A stretch of DNA of 64,000 bases from Dicyema japonicum (taxonomy: Eukaryota; Dicyemida; Rhombozoa; Dicyemidae): the NCBI GenBank assembly GCA_011109175.1, contig RDEW01000003.1, positions 731,643 to 795,642 of the forward strand, given 5' to 3'. The translations under genes were made by a program, and so were the position numbers. How positions within the stretch are numbered: position 1 is the stretch's first letter; the number at the start of each line of letters is the position of its first letter. Shown in pieces: positions 43,840-54,789 of this stretch. The notes under the pieces are model-generated. The model saw only the letters and a program-made list of their open reading frames with translations. It was not told the origin of the DNA and did not search any database.

Positions 43840-45100
43840 CAAATTGGAAGATCAAGGTTCGTGTAAGACGGACCTTCAATGGGATGCTGGAACTCGTAGC
43901 GTAGATGTTGTGCGCATGTCATTTTCAAGTTAAACTTGGTGTTATTCAAGCTGTCTCTGTACTTTAAGCTTGTGGAGAAGGATCCAGTTTTGTATGGTGT
44001 TGTTATGGATTGTTTGATAAAGGTCACCCAATTGGTGTTCTAGAAAGGGGGTATGGTTAATTTTTATTAATTTTGTGCTTCGTATTACTGTGTTCTTTAT
44101 GGGTAGGGAAGATAAACGTCTCGTCTTCAAGGAGTGCTTTGATCAGTTTTCGGAGTCTTTCAAAAAAAGTTGATTAAATCACCTGGTCTAAATATTTCAT
44201 TATATGGCACTATTTTGGTTTATATTGCAGTATTCGAGTAAAATGACTATGTTCCTAATATAGTCAATACTCCCATCATCGTTCAGAACTGTTTGAACAT
44301 ATTCCTCTTCGTTGAGAGTAATCGTGTGTGAGTAAAGCTAGTAGTTTAAGTCATTATATGATTAATTAGATAATGCATACGCCGTTCTGCATAAATCTGA
44401 GAAAACCTTCCGTTCTTTAACACCTATCAAAATCGATTACTTCTGTAATCATTTTTTAAGTGAAATTATTCTTTTAAAGACAAAGTATAGCTGTGTGATT
44501 CAGTTGTCCAACCAGGATAATAATTAAGTCATGATAAATTTGAATTAATTAACACATTTTATATCCCAGAAAAATGAACAATTAACTTAGCTAAATGTTA
44601 AATTGAACTCCGCAATTCCAAGTACATTATACTTGTTTTTAATGGCACTGCAGATTATAGACTGAAATATTCACTTGTCGGCCTGCCGTTTTTCTAAATA
44701 TATTATTTTCTAACGTATACAATTTATTATCTATTGATTCTAATTCTCTATTAGTTCTTGCTTCATATCTATACTAAATATAATATCATACGCCTCTGGA
44801 TTATCGAATGAATCGATGCAAACGATAGCACTATATTATTATCATTAAAAATACTCATTAAATAAAAATTGGAAGTAATTTTAAAAATTGAATAACATTA
44901 TTCCTCGAGGAAAGATCTACATTAATAACAAAAAAACTACATGACGTAAAGCATTGATAAATTTTCCGCAAATTCGATCGATATGAATCTGAGGGAATCA
45001 CAGTAATCAAAATATCTATAATTTAAAAAATATGTAACATTCCTTAATGGTTGGTGGGAATGTTTTGTTGTCTACAGTTTTTAAACTTTGATCATAATAA
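43840..45100. other. No gene seen
   Basis: AT-rich spacer; small frames on minus at 43.83-44.13 kb have no motif. Confidence 0.4.
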
Positions 45101-45109
45101 CCACAATGA

Positions 45110-45448
45110 CTATGAATATTTAATAATAATTACAACATCTAACACCATTCTCAATAATGAAAAGATAACATCAGGTTCAAATTCAATATTTTGAACAATT
45201 AATGCAGCTACATAAAATTCTGGTAGGCCAGTTATCGAATATGTACAATTAATCCAATATCTTAATAATTTATATTTAATACAGAGCTCCATTTTTTTAA
45301 TTCGTTTTTGCATATATCCTGTGATGTCAAAATATCGAATGACAAGTTTAACACAAGAAAAGAAAACATCTATGAGATTAAATACCAAAATAATGAATAT
45401 ACGATAACCACAAGAAATAAAAATTACTACATGAAATACAGTCGTCAT
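45110..45448 (-). CDS. Unidentified hydrophobic 112-aa open frame
   Basis: The minus frame has a strongly hydrophobic N-terminal half (VVIFISCGYRIFIILVFNLI) and a second hydrophobic block near the C-terminus, so it could be one or two membrane segments. In DNA this AT-rich, such frames arise easily by chance. No family is recognised. Confidence 0.2.
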   Translation of the reverse strand: MTTVFHVVIFISCGYRIFIILVFNLIDVFFSCVKLVIRYFDITGYMQKRIKKMELCIKYKLLRYWINCTYSITGLPEFYVAALIVQNIEFEPDVIFSLLRMVLDVVIIIKYS

Positions 45449-45531
45449 AATTAATTATAATTTTATTAAATAAAGTGTTGGATTAAAAAAATAAAATTAA
45501 AAAATAATTTAATTAAATTCACACAATTTAC

Positions 45532-45715
45532 ATGGTTTTCCGATTTGTTTAATAATTTTACCATAAAATTTAATAAATTTGTCAAAAATGTCTAATAACT
45601 TTGCCTTAATGTTTAGTAACTTTATCAAAATACTTAAAAATTGTGTCAAAAAGTTTAATACCTTTTGAATAATGTTTAATTACAGGTCAATTTGCGCGAA
45701 AATAAAATTTTAAGT
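45532..45715. repeat. Solitary, diverged end of the mariner-like element
   Basis: Begins CATGGTTTTCCGATTTGTTT and continues through about seven units like AATAACTTTGCC and AATAAATTTGTC, then GGTCAATTTGCGCGAAAA. It matches the tandem-repeat ends at 14.7 and 16.2 kb. No transposase follows. Confidence 0.75.
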
Positions 45716-45893
45716 GAATCTGAAGATAGGCTACACACATTGACACTTCAGAAGTTGACTCACAATAACCAATCCTTTTGTTGTCTATCTGGAAGCTGCT
45801 CTTCGTAATCTGAGAGCTAAAAATTGTCCTACTTTTATCTAGGAACTAAGATATGCGTATGACCTGGATTTTGTTTTAGAAGAATGATGATAG

Positions 45894-46373
45894 CTAATTC
45901 TTTTTTAGACAAGAGTACTGCAGGGTAAATGAAATTATTTTTTTCAGACAAGAGTACTGCAAGTAATTTAATTGGTCTAATTTTGGAGGATTAGACGTGA
46001 AATTAACACAAAGCAGTATGAAGTAGTTAGCCTGAGTATGATAAGAGAATCTTTTGCCTTCTTTAGAATCAAATAGATGATATTGTTCCAAGTAACAAAT
46101 GACCAAAATTCGCTCTCTCGAATTGATTTTATATGAATTATTAAAAAATCGAATTAGGTAATCGTTTGACGACAAAATAATTTTTTGTGCGATTTTGGCT
46201 ACATATTGATCTATCAGGACTAAAAGATTTTCTACCTCGGATGATCTTTTTACTTGAAAGTAAAAATAGGTCATATTTCTCCTTGACCGTAAAATTAGGT
46301 CAACCGTTAATGTAATTTTAAATATACATTTGATGACTATAGATGCTATTAGTATCCTTAATATTATTCGCAA
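45894..46373 (-). CDS. Unidentified 159-aa open frame
   Basis: Uninterrupted for 159 codons on minus, with segments such as KRSSEVENLLVLIDQYVAKI and NSYKINSRERILVICYLEQY. The C-terminus repeats LQYSCLKK through a tandem duplication of about 16 bp (AGACAAGAGTACTGCA on plus at 45.91 and 45.95 kb). It has no recognised domain and no relative elsewhere in the window. Confidence 0.3.
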   Translation of the reverse strand: MRIILRILIASIVIKCIFKITLTVDLILRSRRNMTYFYFQVKRSSEVENLLVLIDQYVAKIAQKIILSSNDYLIRFFNNSYKINSRERILVICYLEQYHLFDSKEGKRFSYHTQANYFILLCVNFTSNPPKLDQLNYLQYSCLKKIISFTLQYSCLKKN

Positions 46374-46609
46374 CCAAATGTGGATGCAATTGGTTTATTT
46401 TGACTTTCCCACTTCTCTTATTTCTGGATCTGTGGACGATTAGGATGACATTTTCTTATTGATCTAAATGACCGAATTATTCTGAAATCACATTTAGATA
46501 TGTTTTTGAAAAAAATAGTTCCTTGAGATTAATATGATACTGGAGGTCTGCTTCAAGACGACTAGAAATTAATCAACAAATGCTTGGTTGAATGTTTATC
46601 AATGTGGTA

Positions 46610-46862
46610 AAATTGGCAACGTTCTGACGACGAGGCAGTGAGAATAGCTACCTTGCTCCGTTTTGACCTTAATTTTGTGTTAATGAAAATGCATCTGTGG
46701 ACGCTGAATCGATGGTTATCAGTCTTTAAGCTGATTTATGGCTGGTCCCAACATGAAATAACAACTTGACTTTAAAAAATGTTTCTTCTTTGCGATGGCA
46801 ACACCCCGAAGGGATAATGATACTCCCATTCGCTAATGGTCGAAACATTGCTGCGGCGTTCA
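46610..46862 (+). mobile_element. RT-D tail fragment
   Basis: The plus strand reads SDDEAVRIATLLRFDLNFV, then RWQHPEGIMILPFANGRNI, the zinc-knuckle lead-in and the RPDG segment of the RT-D tail (Asp of PD is Glu here). It abuts the LINE-A fragment that follows. Confidence 0.65.
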
Positions 46863-46863
46863 C

Positions 46864-47337
46864 ATGTTAAAAATACTCTCCAACAAATTTGCCTGGAATC
46901 CAGTTTATGACACCGAGGATCATAAAACTAGACTTGTTCCACAAAGTTCAGCTGAGAAAAATAACAGGAACTACTTGGCCCACGAGAAATCGAGAAATGC
47001 ATTATTTAAGAGATGTAGCACTATACCTATCAGTTTAGAATTACTGGAATCCAGAAGGAAGCTTTTCGGACACGTGCTGAGGATGGAATTAACATCCCCA
47101 CCTAACAAATCTATGGAAACATACTATGTTAGTCAAGAAGGCCGCTATCGTCGAAGACCAAATACAACAATGCCAACAGTTTTACAAAAAAAAAACCTCG
47201 TTAAAATTAAAAGAAATTTAAAAACTGCCGAAGACCTTGAGACTATGAGAGCTTTGGCTAAAAACAGAGGAGCATGGAAAAGGATGACATCTAACATTGT
47301 TTTTACTGTACATGGCTCTCGTGAAATGCTTAATTAA
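46864..47337 (+). mobile_element. LINE-A tail fragment, 157-codon open frame
   Basis: ALFKRCSTIPISLELLESRR, KLFGHVLRMELTSPPNKSME, TYYV, GRYRRRPNTTMPTVLQKKNL and TAEDLETMRALAKNRGAWKR lead to the LINE-A terminus followed by CATGGCTCTCGTGAAATGCT. That 3' end is the one shared with the SINE tail. The open frame suggests a fairly recent copy. Confidence 0.85.
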
Positions 47338-47584
47338 AATAAATTTTTCTAGTGCGATTAACTCAAGAAAAATTAAAGAAAATAAAGAAAATCATTAATA
47401 ATCTTGACAGATGGATATTAGTCCACTTGACATACCTCATGTTAAGAAACTTTATTAAAAATTTATTTAGACGAAGAAAAGTCTTATATTTTGCACTGTA
47501 ACAAAAACTACGGCTTGTTGTAAAGAAAAACATGAATTAGTGCTAAAAAAACAGAGGTACATCTTAAAATCACATTTTCTTAGT

Positions 47585-47700
47585 CAGGACATAATTATAA
47601 TCACTTCACTGAAACTTCGTTTTCGACAATACGACATGTTTGTTAAGCCAATATTGCTATGCAATTCAGGGACATGGGTATACCTGGAACTATGGTCCAC
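47585..47700 (+). mobile_element. LINE-A fragment
   Basis: LKLRFRQYDMFVKPILLCNS, then GTW, matches the LRLYEAFVKPILMYNLSTWG block of LINE-A. Confidence 0.7.
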
Positions 47701-48915
47701 ATGGATGGTGGCAACTCTGAAATAATGATTATATGTTTGTGTTGTTTAATTAAATCGTGTCCTTGGAGATCGCATGAACGAGTTTCCTCCACTCTCCACG
47801 ATCTGTTGCAATTTGGATATAGGAATTCCCGTGACCTCTTCCACCGTGGATAGCTACCAAGTCTTTGGTCGGCCAGGTCTTTTCTTCCGAGTGATATTGC
47901 TCTGCATAATGGTTCATTCAAGGGAATCAGAGCGGACAACATGCCCAATAAACGCCAATCTGTGTTTTACGATTCTTCCTTCTAGCGAAATGTCCGTTTC
48001 CACCCGTTTGAGTACATCATGTTTGTTAATTTAAAAGTCCAATGGATTCTTAGTAACCTCCCAGTACCAGCTCAAAAGCATCAATTTTTCGTCTATCCAC
48101 CTTTTTCAATATCCATGATTCTGCGCAGAATAGAAAAACCAGGAACACAATTATATTAACCAGTCTGCATTTGGTCCTTAAGCAAATATCTTTGCTTTTC
48201 CAAATTCTATTCATTCTCTGGAAGGTTTCTCGTCCCATGGCAATTCTTTTCTTGATTTACAAGCCTCCGTCATTATTCCGATTAATTAGACATCCCAGAA
48301 AGACAAAATTATCTCAAATCTCTTGTTTCTTATTCCCAATTTTTAGTTCCCATTAAGCAGTAGTCATAATTTTGTTCTTCTTGATATTTAGCAATAAACC
48401 AAAGACGACGCTCTATTCTCTGAATTTTAGAATCAACTGCCTGAGGCCATTCTCTGTTTCAGCCAGTAAGGTTGTATTGATAACATAGCGCAAATTATTG
48501 ATGTTGCTGCCTTTAATTTTAATCCCATTATTTGATACGGTATCCAATTTAGCCATGATCATTTCGGCATAAATATTGAATAGGATGGGAGATAATAAGC
48601 ATCCTTGTCTTACTCTTTTACAATTTTGAACCAATCGGTATCTCCATACACTGTTCTAATAGTAACTTTTGATCCTTATAAAGAGATTTGATAAGCAATA
48701 TCAGATGGGCATCGAATCCAAATTCTTTTAAAGCGGACCACAGCTTGTCATGTATAACGGAATCAAAAGCTTTCCGATAGTAATGAAGCACATATACACT
48801 TTTTGGGATTCATGGCTTTCTCCATAATCCACCGGACATTTGCTATATGGACACGTGTGCTTCGTCCCTTCCTGAATCCTGCTTGGACATCCGGTAGAAT
48901 CATTTCGGCATTTGG
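47700..48915 (-). mobile_element. LINE-E, RTE/BovB-like retrotransposon, 5' truncated and decayed
   Basis: Minus from 48.9 kb: DVQAGFRKGRSTRVHIANVR, WIMEKAMNPKK, TVRTVYG-like text, VRQGCLLSPILFNIYAEMIM, SNINNLRYVINTTLLAETEN (the YADD position reads YVIN, both Asp lost), LKSKDI-type text NRIWKSKDICLRTKCRLVNI, CAESWILKKVDRRKIDAFEL, and a tail with GHDLIKQHKHI near 47.7 kb. Spacing and motifs (AGFRKGR, RQGC.LSP..FN.YAE, ER+IDAFEL) are those of RTE-type LINEs. The stop codons and missing catalytic residues show it is dead. Confidence 0.85.
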
Positions 48916-48919
48916 CATT

Positions 48920-49145
48920 AGACGATGTTGTATAATGTCACAGGCGCAACGCGTTACCGAGCGCTACGCGTTACACTAGTGGACTTGGAAAAAAATCAAA
49001 AAAAAATTTTTGATTTAATTTATCAAATTAATATATATAATTTGACCAAACTAGTGCAACAACAACAACAACGATTTATTGACAAAAGAGTTAAGGAGAT
49101 TTCTGGAGGGTATTACATCTGAGTCCTACCATAAGGCTTGGACTC
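48920..49145. other. No gene seen
   Basis: A short A-rich plus frame (LVQQQQQRFIDKRV) is probably chance. Confidence 0.3.
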
Positions 49146-49149
49146 CACA

Positions 49150-50960
49150 CCTGGACCCTTTTTCCTTTTTTTATTATTAATCTTTTTCGGAACGTTTCTC
49201 CCAGCTTTTTAATCTTTATTCTTCCAGCTTTATGTATGTGTCCTGGACCTTTGATCTCCTCCTGAAACCATTGATCCGATCCTCCACAATCTTGCTAATC
49301 GGTTCCAGGAGCTGTTTTCGTCCTCGTTAGACAGTCTATCAGTTTCTTTTTTAAGGAGAGCTCAATTGCAGCTCTTCTAGCTTCTCTAGGAGGGATAAGA
49401 TCTTGTCCCTTTTCGGAGGAGAAAACCACCCTCGCACCCATAAAGAGCTAGGGGAGAATAACTCCCTTGAAGATAAACAGTAAGTGTCACGGCTACGTGT
49501 AACTTCCGTGTACATAAGAGCGACTGAAAGGCTCTTTTCTCCTCCCTTTATGTTGTCCATGTAATCTCCTGCGTGTCCATAGTCGACCCCCAGGTAGCGC
49601 AGAATGTGTGAATTGTTTACTCACAGTGTGAATTCTTGTTTCAGGTGCTTTTTCTAACTGCTTATTCGGAGTGCGCAAGATTTTTCAGCAAGACCTTTAG
49701 CCCTCTCAAGTTGCACCAATGCTCAATCTGGTCGACATTCTCCCGGATTCTTCCTTCGGATATAGAAGATTTTAGAGATGTGTCCACCACGATTACGTCA
49801 TCCGCATAAATACGAAGACTAGTATTAATATTCCTCGGACGTGGAAAAATCGCCATAAATATATTAAACAAAATAGGGCTCAATACTGAACCTTGAGGGA
49901 CTCCTCTTTTGAATGATATTGCATCAGATATATATCCACACACCTTCACAAAAGATTGTCTTTCCTGAAGATAATTTCTTAGCCAAACAAATAGGTATCT
50001 TGGAACATATGCTGATACAAGCTGCTTTAACAACGCTTCATGGCATACACTGTCGAATGTTTTCGAGATATCAAGACATAATAAGTTTATTTGTCTCTTG
50101 GAATCCTTTGCTTTTATGATTTCAGAATTCAGTAGAAAGAAACAGTCTGTACAGCCTCTTCCGGGACGAAAACCACACTGCTCCGGAATCAGAAAGTTGA
50201 TTTCTTCTATATGTCTACTTAGCCTTTTGAAAATGATACGTTCAATCACTTTCGCGAAAGAACATATTAAGCTAATTGGTCTGTAGCTTGCCGGATCTCT
50301 CTTTGGCTTCCCTGGTTTTGGAATCATCCTCACAACAGCTTTCTTCCATATTAAAGGCAAGTGGCCAAGTCGCAAACACCCATCATAAAAACATCGCAGA
50401 TAGTCAAACAAACTATCCGGACCCTCTTTGATAAGTTTCATTGATATGTGGCCATATCCTGGAGCATTGACCTTGCATTCCCGGATAGCTGTCATCACTT
50501 CAAAGTTGCTGACAGAGCTATCAGCAATAGGTAGTTCTTGTCGGAGTGTTCAAATATATCGGCAGACACCTTTTTTTGTCATCAGGGATCAAACTCCACG
50601 GATCCACACCCTGAATTTTTTGGAGCTGATTCCTGAATATCGAAGGTGTTTTCTTCGTTATGCATACTCCCCCGTCTGGTTTATCCAATATAATTTTTTC
50701 TGGACCCGACTTCGGACACATTATCTTCTGATAGCATTTCCAAAAAAAGGGATTCTTCATATCAATTTTTGCAGTCTCAGCCCTTCCCCTCATAGTTGTT
50801 AAAACAACGATAGAAGAACTCGATAACCTTAAAAATAGCTTACTCCCAGCTAGAAACGAGGTACTTACTAAGTAACCGAACAAGACCATTTCCGAGAAGG
50901 ACTGGAATGACTTTATCGAGAATGCCTACAACAAATCTATTGAGTCTACGGACGACTTTA
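49150..50960 (-). mobile_element. LINE-C, Jockey/CR1-like retrotransposon with an intact RT core
   Basis: The central frame 49,662-50,498 (278 codons, no stop) contains GYGHISMKLIKEGPDSLFDY, VVRMIPKPGKPKRDPASYRP, GFRPGRGCTDCFFLL, LLCLDISKTFDSVCHEALLK, FKRGVPQGSVLSPILFNIFM and LRIYADDVIVVDTSLK. All three catalytic Asp positions of the RT are present. Upstream (50.5-50.9 kb) a frame with KIDMKNPFFWKCYQK and KPDGGVCITKKTPSI precedes it after a frame shift; downstream a thumb segment LRYLGVDYGHAGDYMD follows in another frame. No endonuclease is visible within the window, so it is probably 5' truncated. It is the least damaged RT here. Confidence 0.9.
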
Positions 50961-50969
50961 TTTTTCGAT

Positions 50970-53540
50970 CATTTGTACCATTCTGTCTCACTCAAAAACT
51001 TAATTTCATAAATTTTTAAGATCCCAACCACGTGACGCTCCCGTGTGATAAAGAAGGCGACTAATAAACAAGAGAATGCGACCCTTCTGACAATGAAGTA
51101 AATGAGTTGGTGGAAAGATCCTTTCAGGTTGTCATTGTCGCTTGAACTCATCGATAATAATGATAATATAAAAGACCTTGAAAATTGTATTGAGAATCTG
51201 GAGTTTTTGTTAAATGACGATTAGTTTTTTGATATTTTTGTTTAGATTTGCTTCCATATTTAAATTCGGTGATTTTTAGTCCGGTAGTTAAGTTTTTTAC
51301 CGATGTTGCCTGACAGCCAGGGACATTCTACGGAGACATTGATTTGGAGTTGTCTCAGAGAGGAGAAACGATTAGATGCACTATAAGAAGGACAGTAATG
51401 GAGGGTACACTGCTTTCTATTTGTCAGGTTGCAACGCTTTTGCATGACAGTTCCATTGTGAAAGTGTATTGGTGGTGACTTAACTTAATAACAGGGTATG
51501 AATATGAATCTTCATGACGTGTGAAGGTCTCATCGTTTAAATTGTGGTCTTTGAAGACTTAGATACAATAAGTTTTGAACTAAAAAATGTCGGATGTTCA
51601 AAGTCTTCAAGTTCAAAATGGCCAGGTTCTTATTTAACTTGAGAAAGTATCGATTTAAGGAACGTGTGATTGGTGCTAATAAACTGTTACTCTTCATTAG
51701 TTTATGTATCGTTAAACTGATTATTTGATCCAATGCAAGTCCTTTTTGGTCCATTTCTGCCTCTCTAAATTCTTTCGACAAACTATAGATTCAAAACATA
51801 ATGAATAACGGAATAGTCTTCCTTTGAAATGAAAAGATGGGTCCTTTTTGAATCTCGCACGACTATTGGGCGTCTCCTGTGTTAAGTTGATCCGATGAAG
51901 TGTTTAGTGGATACTAGAAGGAAGAGAATCTTTAATCAAGTAACCGCATGGTACATCCCAATAATGAAAATCAAAGTTCCACAAGGAGTACTTGAGACAG
52001 TTGGAAGACGATAAAACATCAAAAGAAAAAATCTTAAAATATGTTCTTTGGGAGTCCTCTTGTTCAGTCAATTCTAAGATAATAACGGAGAGTAAAAGAC
52101 ACTGCTTCAGCATAACCTTGGTCGTTATTTCAACTGTTGATCCAATAAATTCTCATAATGTATTAAATCAGGTCAAATGTGGAGAGGGGTGCTGTTTTGA
52201 TAGCTTTCAGCTTCAGGATGCAGCCTCATTCAAATAATCGGTCTTCCTGTCTTATATATACGGACAAAAATTCATGAGTCTTATAATGACCATAAAATTT
52301 AAGTTGATTTTTGTCATTCTTCCATCAGTTTAAAAAGGGTCCAGCTTTGCAGTTGGGTTCGCTAGATCCTAATTGCAGTTGTTTAGGTTAAATACTGTAT
52401 GAAAACCAAATAGGGAACGAATTCTGTCTTCTCTGTATTTGTTTATTCAAAAATTGACTCCATCAGAGAACAAATAAAATAATAAATTTGGCATCGTCAG
52501 GTTTTCTGTCGTCGAACCCAGTATTAACCACTTTATTCCCAGGGTATATCTAAACAGTACGATTAAACCAAAATGTATGATAATGGCTTCTTCGCTCTGT
52601 TATATGAAAACATCTTCCTTGAGATATTAAGATTTTTGGATTAACTTCCCGAGTCTCCAAAATCTTCTCAGATATTTTTTAATTTTAAAGTTTTCTTAAA
52701 TCAGTAAAGTCAGTTTTTCGAAAAAAGTCTTCAGTATAGCTTGCAGGTATTGGGATATTTAAGTTTAAGTTTAAAAATAAATAAAATTATATTTTAAAAA
52801 TTTGATTAATATTTGCATTGTAAATTTGTCGCAATGTGTTCTTCATGCTGGCCAAATTGCTTTATCTCGCTGATATCCCTTATATGTACTTGCAACACTT
52901 CTTTAAGGACTCTATAGTTAATTTACGAGACATAGTCAGGCAGTGAGTTGGCTGTTTTTGTAACGAATCAATATGTCTTCAAAAGCATAATGATTAGTGG
53001 ATAGAAGAACATAACCTCTGCTCGACTATAATTCCTGTCGATATATTTCTTGTTATATGTTAGTGTTCCTTTTCCAAGGATGTCAAAAAAGAGAAACTCA
53101 ATATGATTTCTGATGCTCTGGAATAGGTAAACAGTCAATTTAGTGTAGGAATCTACAAACAAGGAGGCGTAATTGTTAGACATGGGAGATTGGGGCACAT
53201 TTTTCATAGTGGTCTATGGAAAGGTGGATTACTGGGTGATTATTAGGTTGAAGTCTTGTAGGAAGTGAACAATCAAATCAACTCATTAAGGGAATTGAAT
53301 AAAGGTGACTTTTTTCGAGAACAGGCGTTACTTTAGTAATATTGAATCTTCCAGTTTGGCTGGAGTGGGACTAAAAGACATGAAAATATTAAAAAACTTT
53401 ATGATTAGGAAGATTCGGCCATGTAGAACTAGTAATAATAAAATAATAAAGGAAAAGTTCTAGTTAGGACATCAAAATTTGTATCAAAGTGTCATATAGT
53501 AAACTCCCACCAAGAACTGCATAATATAAAGGAAAAGGAC
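50970..53540. other. No confident gene
   Basis: Minus frames at 51.26-51.45 kb (RKQCTLHYCPSYSASNRFSS), 51.53-51.78 kb and 51.90-52.11 kb look partly coding but match nothing I recognise. They may be remnants of one decayed gene or the 5' part of LINE-C. The rest is AT-rich. Confidence 0.3.
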
Positions 53541-53549
53541 ATTTAATTT

Positions 53550-53865
53550 AATTGATTAACCCCGAATACACCGAGAAAGAAGTTAAAGTAAACAACTAAT
53601 TAAATGTATCCAGTTTCCACTTCTACTGAAAGAGTCCATCCGGAATCAGCATAAAGGGTAAAGAGTTTCAGTTGTGGAAACCCTTCCAGTGGAGTGGGGG
53701 AGAGCAAATGATCTTTTTTCGTGCCGTCCTAGCACTGGGCGCCACCTAGACAGGTGGATCACATGACGCCACTCTAATAGGAAGAGAGAGGAGGAAAAGC
53801 CGAACAAAACAGAAACTTCAATCAATTAGCCACGAAGCACCACATGGCGCCACGCGGCTAGGATT
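53550..53865 (-). mobile_element. F1 SINE-like repeat, full length
   Basis: Runs from TTAACCCCGAATACACCGAG (3' end of the repeat) to CCACATGGCGCCACGCGGCT (5' end). Most complete reverse copy. It lies directly upstream of the kinase pseudogene. Confidence 0.8.
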
Positions 53866-54235
53866 TTTAATCTAGGAAAACGACATAATATTGTTATATA
53901 ATAATCTCCACATAATAATTTTAAATTTATTGAAACAAAAAATTAAATATAAAAAAATAAAGTGATTATATTATTACAATTAGATTATTTACTACATTCT
54001 GAGATTCACGATTTGTATATTTACTAGAGGAGGTCACTTTGGGAGGAGAACCATGGGTTAATTACGAAACAAGTCACTCTTTTACTTAATTTAGGTAGCA
54101 TTTCTTCGAGGAGACAACCAGATTTTCTTTGGGATGTGTTATAATGGCCATTGGGTACCTGCACACTAATGGTATCGTCTACAGATACATGAAGTTGAAA
54201 ACCTAATGATTGACTCACAGGGATACATTAAAATG

Positions 54236-54256
54236 GTTAATTTCCTCTTATTTTAG
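54236..54256 (+). other. Candidate 21-bp intron in the kinase pseudogene
   Basis: Starts GTTAATTTCC and ends TATTTTAG, with a pyrimidine-rich 3' half and an in-frame stop. Excision gives the conserved kinase DFG segment in frame. Confidence 0.7.
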
Positions 54257-54409
54257 GATGACTTTGGATTTGCTAAGAGACTTTCTAAATGCTTTAAACA
54301 TGGACACTCTATGGTACTTCTGAATATGTAACCTCTGAAATAACCCTCAACAAAGTACATGAATGCTGTAGATTATAGGATTTTGGGGTACTTATATTTG
54401 AGTCACTAA

Positions 54410-54439
54410 GTGAATGGTATTCTTATTTACTCACTACAG
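54410..54439 (+). other. Candidate 30-bp intron in the kinase pseudogene
   Basis: Starts GTGAATGGTA and ends TCACTACAG, between the VLIFESL and PLLMYKQ segments. A one- to two-base indel nearby keeps the exact frame uncertain. Confidence 0.5.
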
Positions 54440-54624
54440 TCTCCCATTTGTTGAAAAGATCCATTATTAATGTACAAACAGATCTTTAAAAGAGTCGCCT
54501 TCATTGACTATCCCTGATTTGTCGGCTTACGAGTTCGTAGTTTCATGTCTTCAGTATTTAAACCGTCACTTTTTGAACGTCTTGGATTTACTAAAAATAA
54601 TATTGATGAGATTAAAACACATAC

Positions 54625-54649
54625 GTATATTCTCTCTTTTATATTTCAG
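54625..54649 (+). other. Candidate 25-bp intron in the kinase pseudogene
   Basis: Starts GTATATTCTC and ends TATTTCAG, between EIKTH and FQGFD, which are adjacent in AGC kinases. One base short of perfect frame. Confidence 0.6.
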
Positions 54650-54789
54650 ACGTTTCAGGGATTTGATGCCTAAGCTGTCTTCTTTAAAACTTAAGAATAG
54701 TTTACTCCCCATTGTAATGATTCATGTGAGTCCTGCCTTTGAATTCCAGTCTGAGCTCGTGGACGTCCTGTAACATGCGAAATGGCAAA

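Larger units (their letters stand above)
53965..54780 (+). pseudogene. cGMP-dependent-protein-kinase-like catalytic domain, intron-bearing pseudogene
   Basis: Fragments follow an AGC kinase in order: RLFTTF, stop, DSRFVYLLEEVTLGGEPW, HFFEETTRFSLGCV with MAIGYLHTNGIVYR, ENLMIDSQGYIKM, DDFGFAKRLSK, TWTLYGTSEYVTSEITLNK, FGVLIFESL, PLLMYKQIFKRVAFIDYP, SLFERLGFTKNNIDEIKTH, FQGFDA. FFE.TTRF and the activation loop favour the PKG branch. The catalytic HRD-type Asp is Tyr (YRYMK) and the codon after it has lost a base. GT...AG intervals of 21 bp (54,236-54,256), 30 bp (54,410-54,439) and 25 bp (54,625-54,649) sit where the family sequence is interrupted; removal of the first turns a stop-containing insert into IKMDDFGFAK. 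Retained introns mean it is not a processed copy. The regulatory domains are absent. Confidence 0.8.

Noticed and set aside
48925-49122. Possible glutamine-repeat protein
   Set aside because: Short, A-rich, and adjacent to retroelement ends; the CAA run is most simply a microsatellite.
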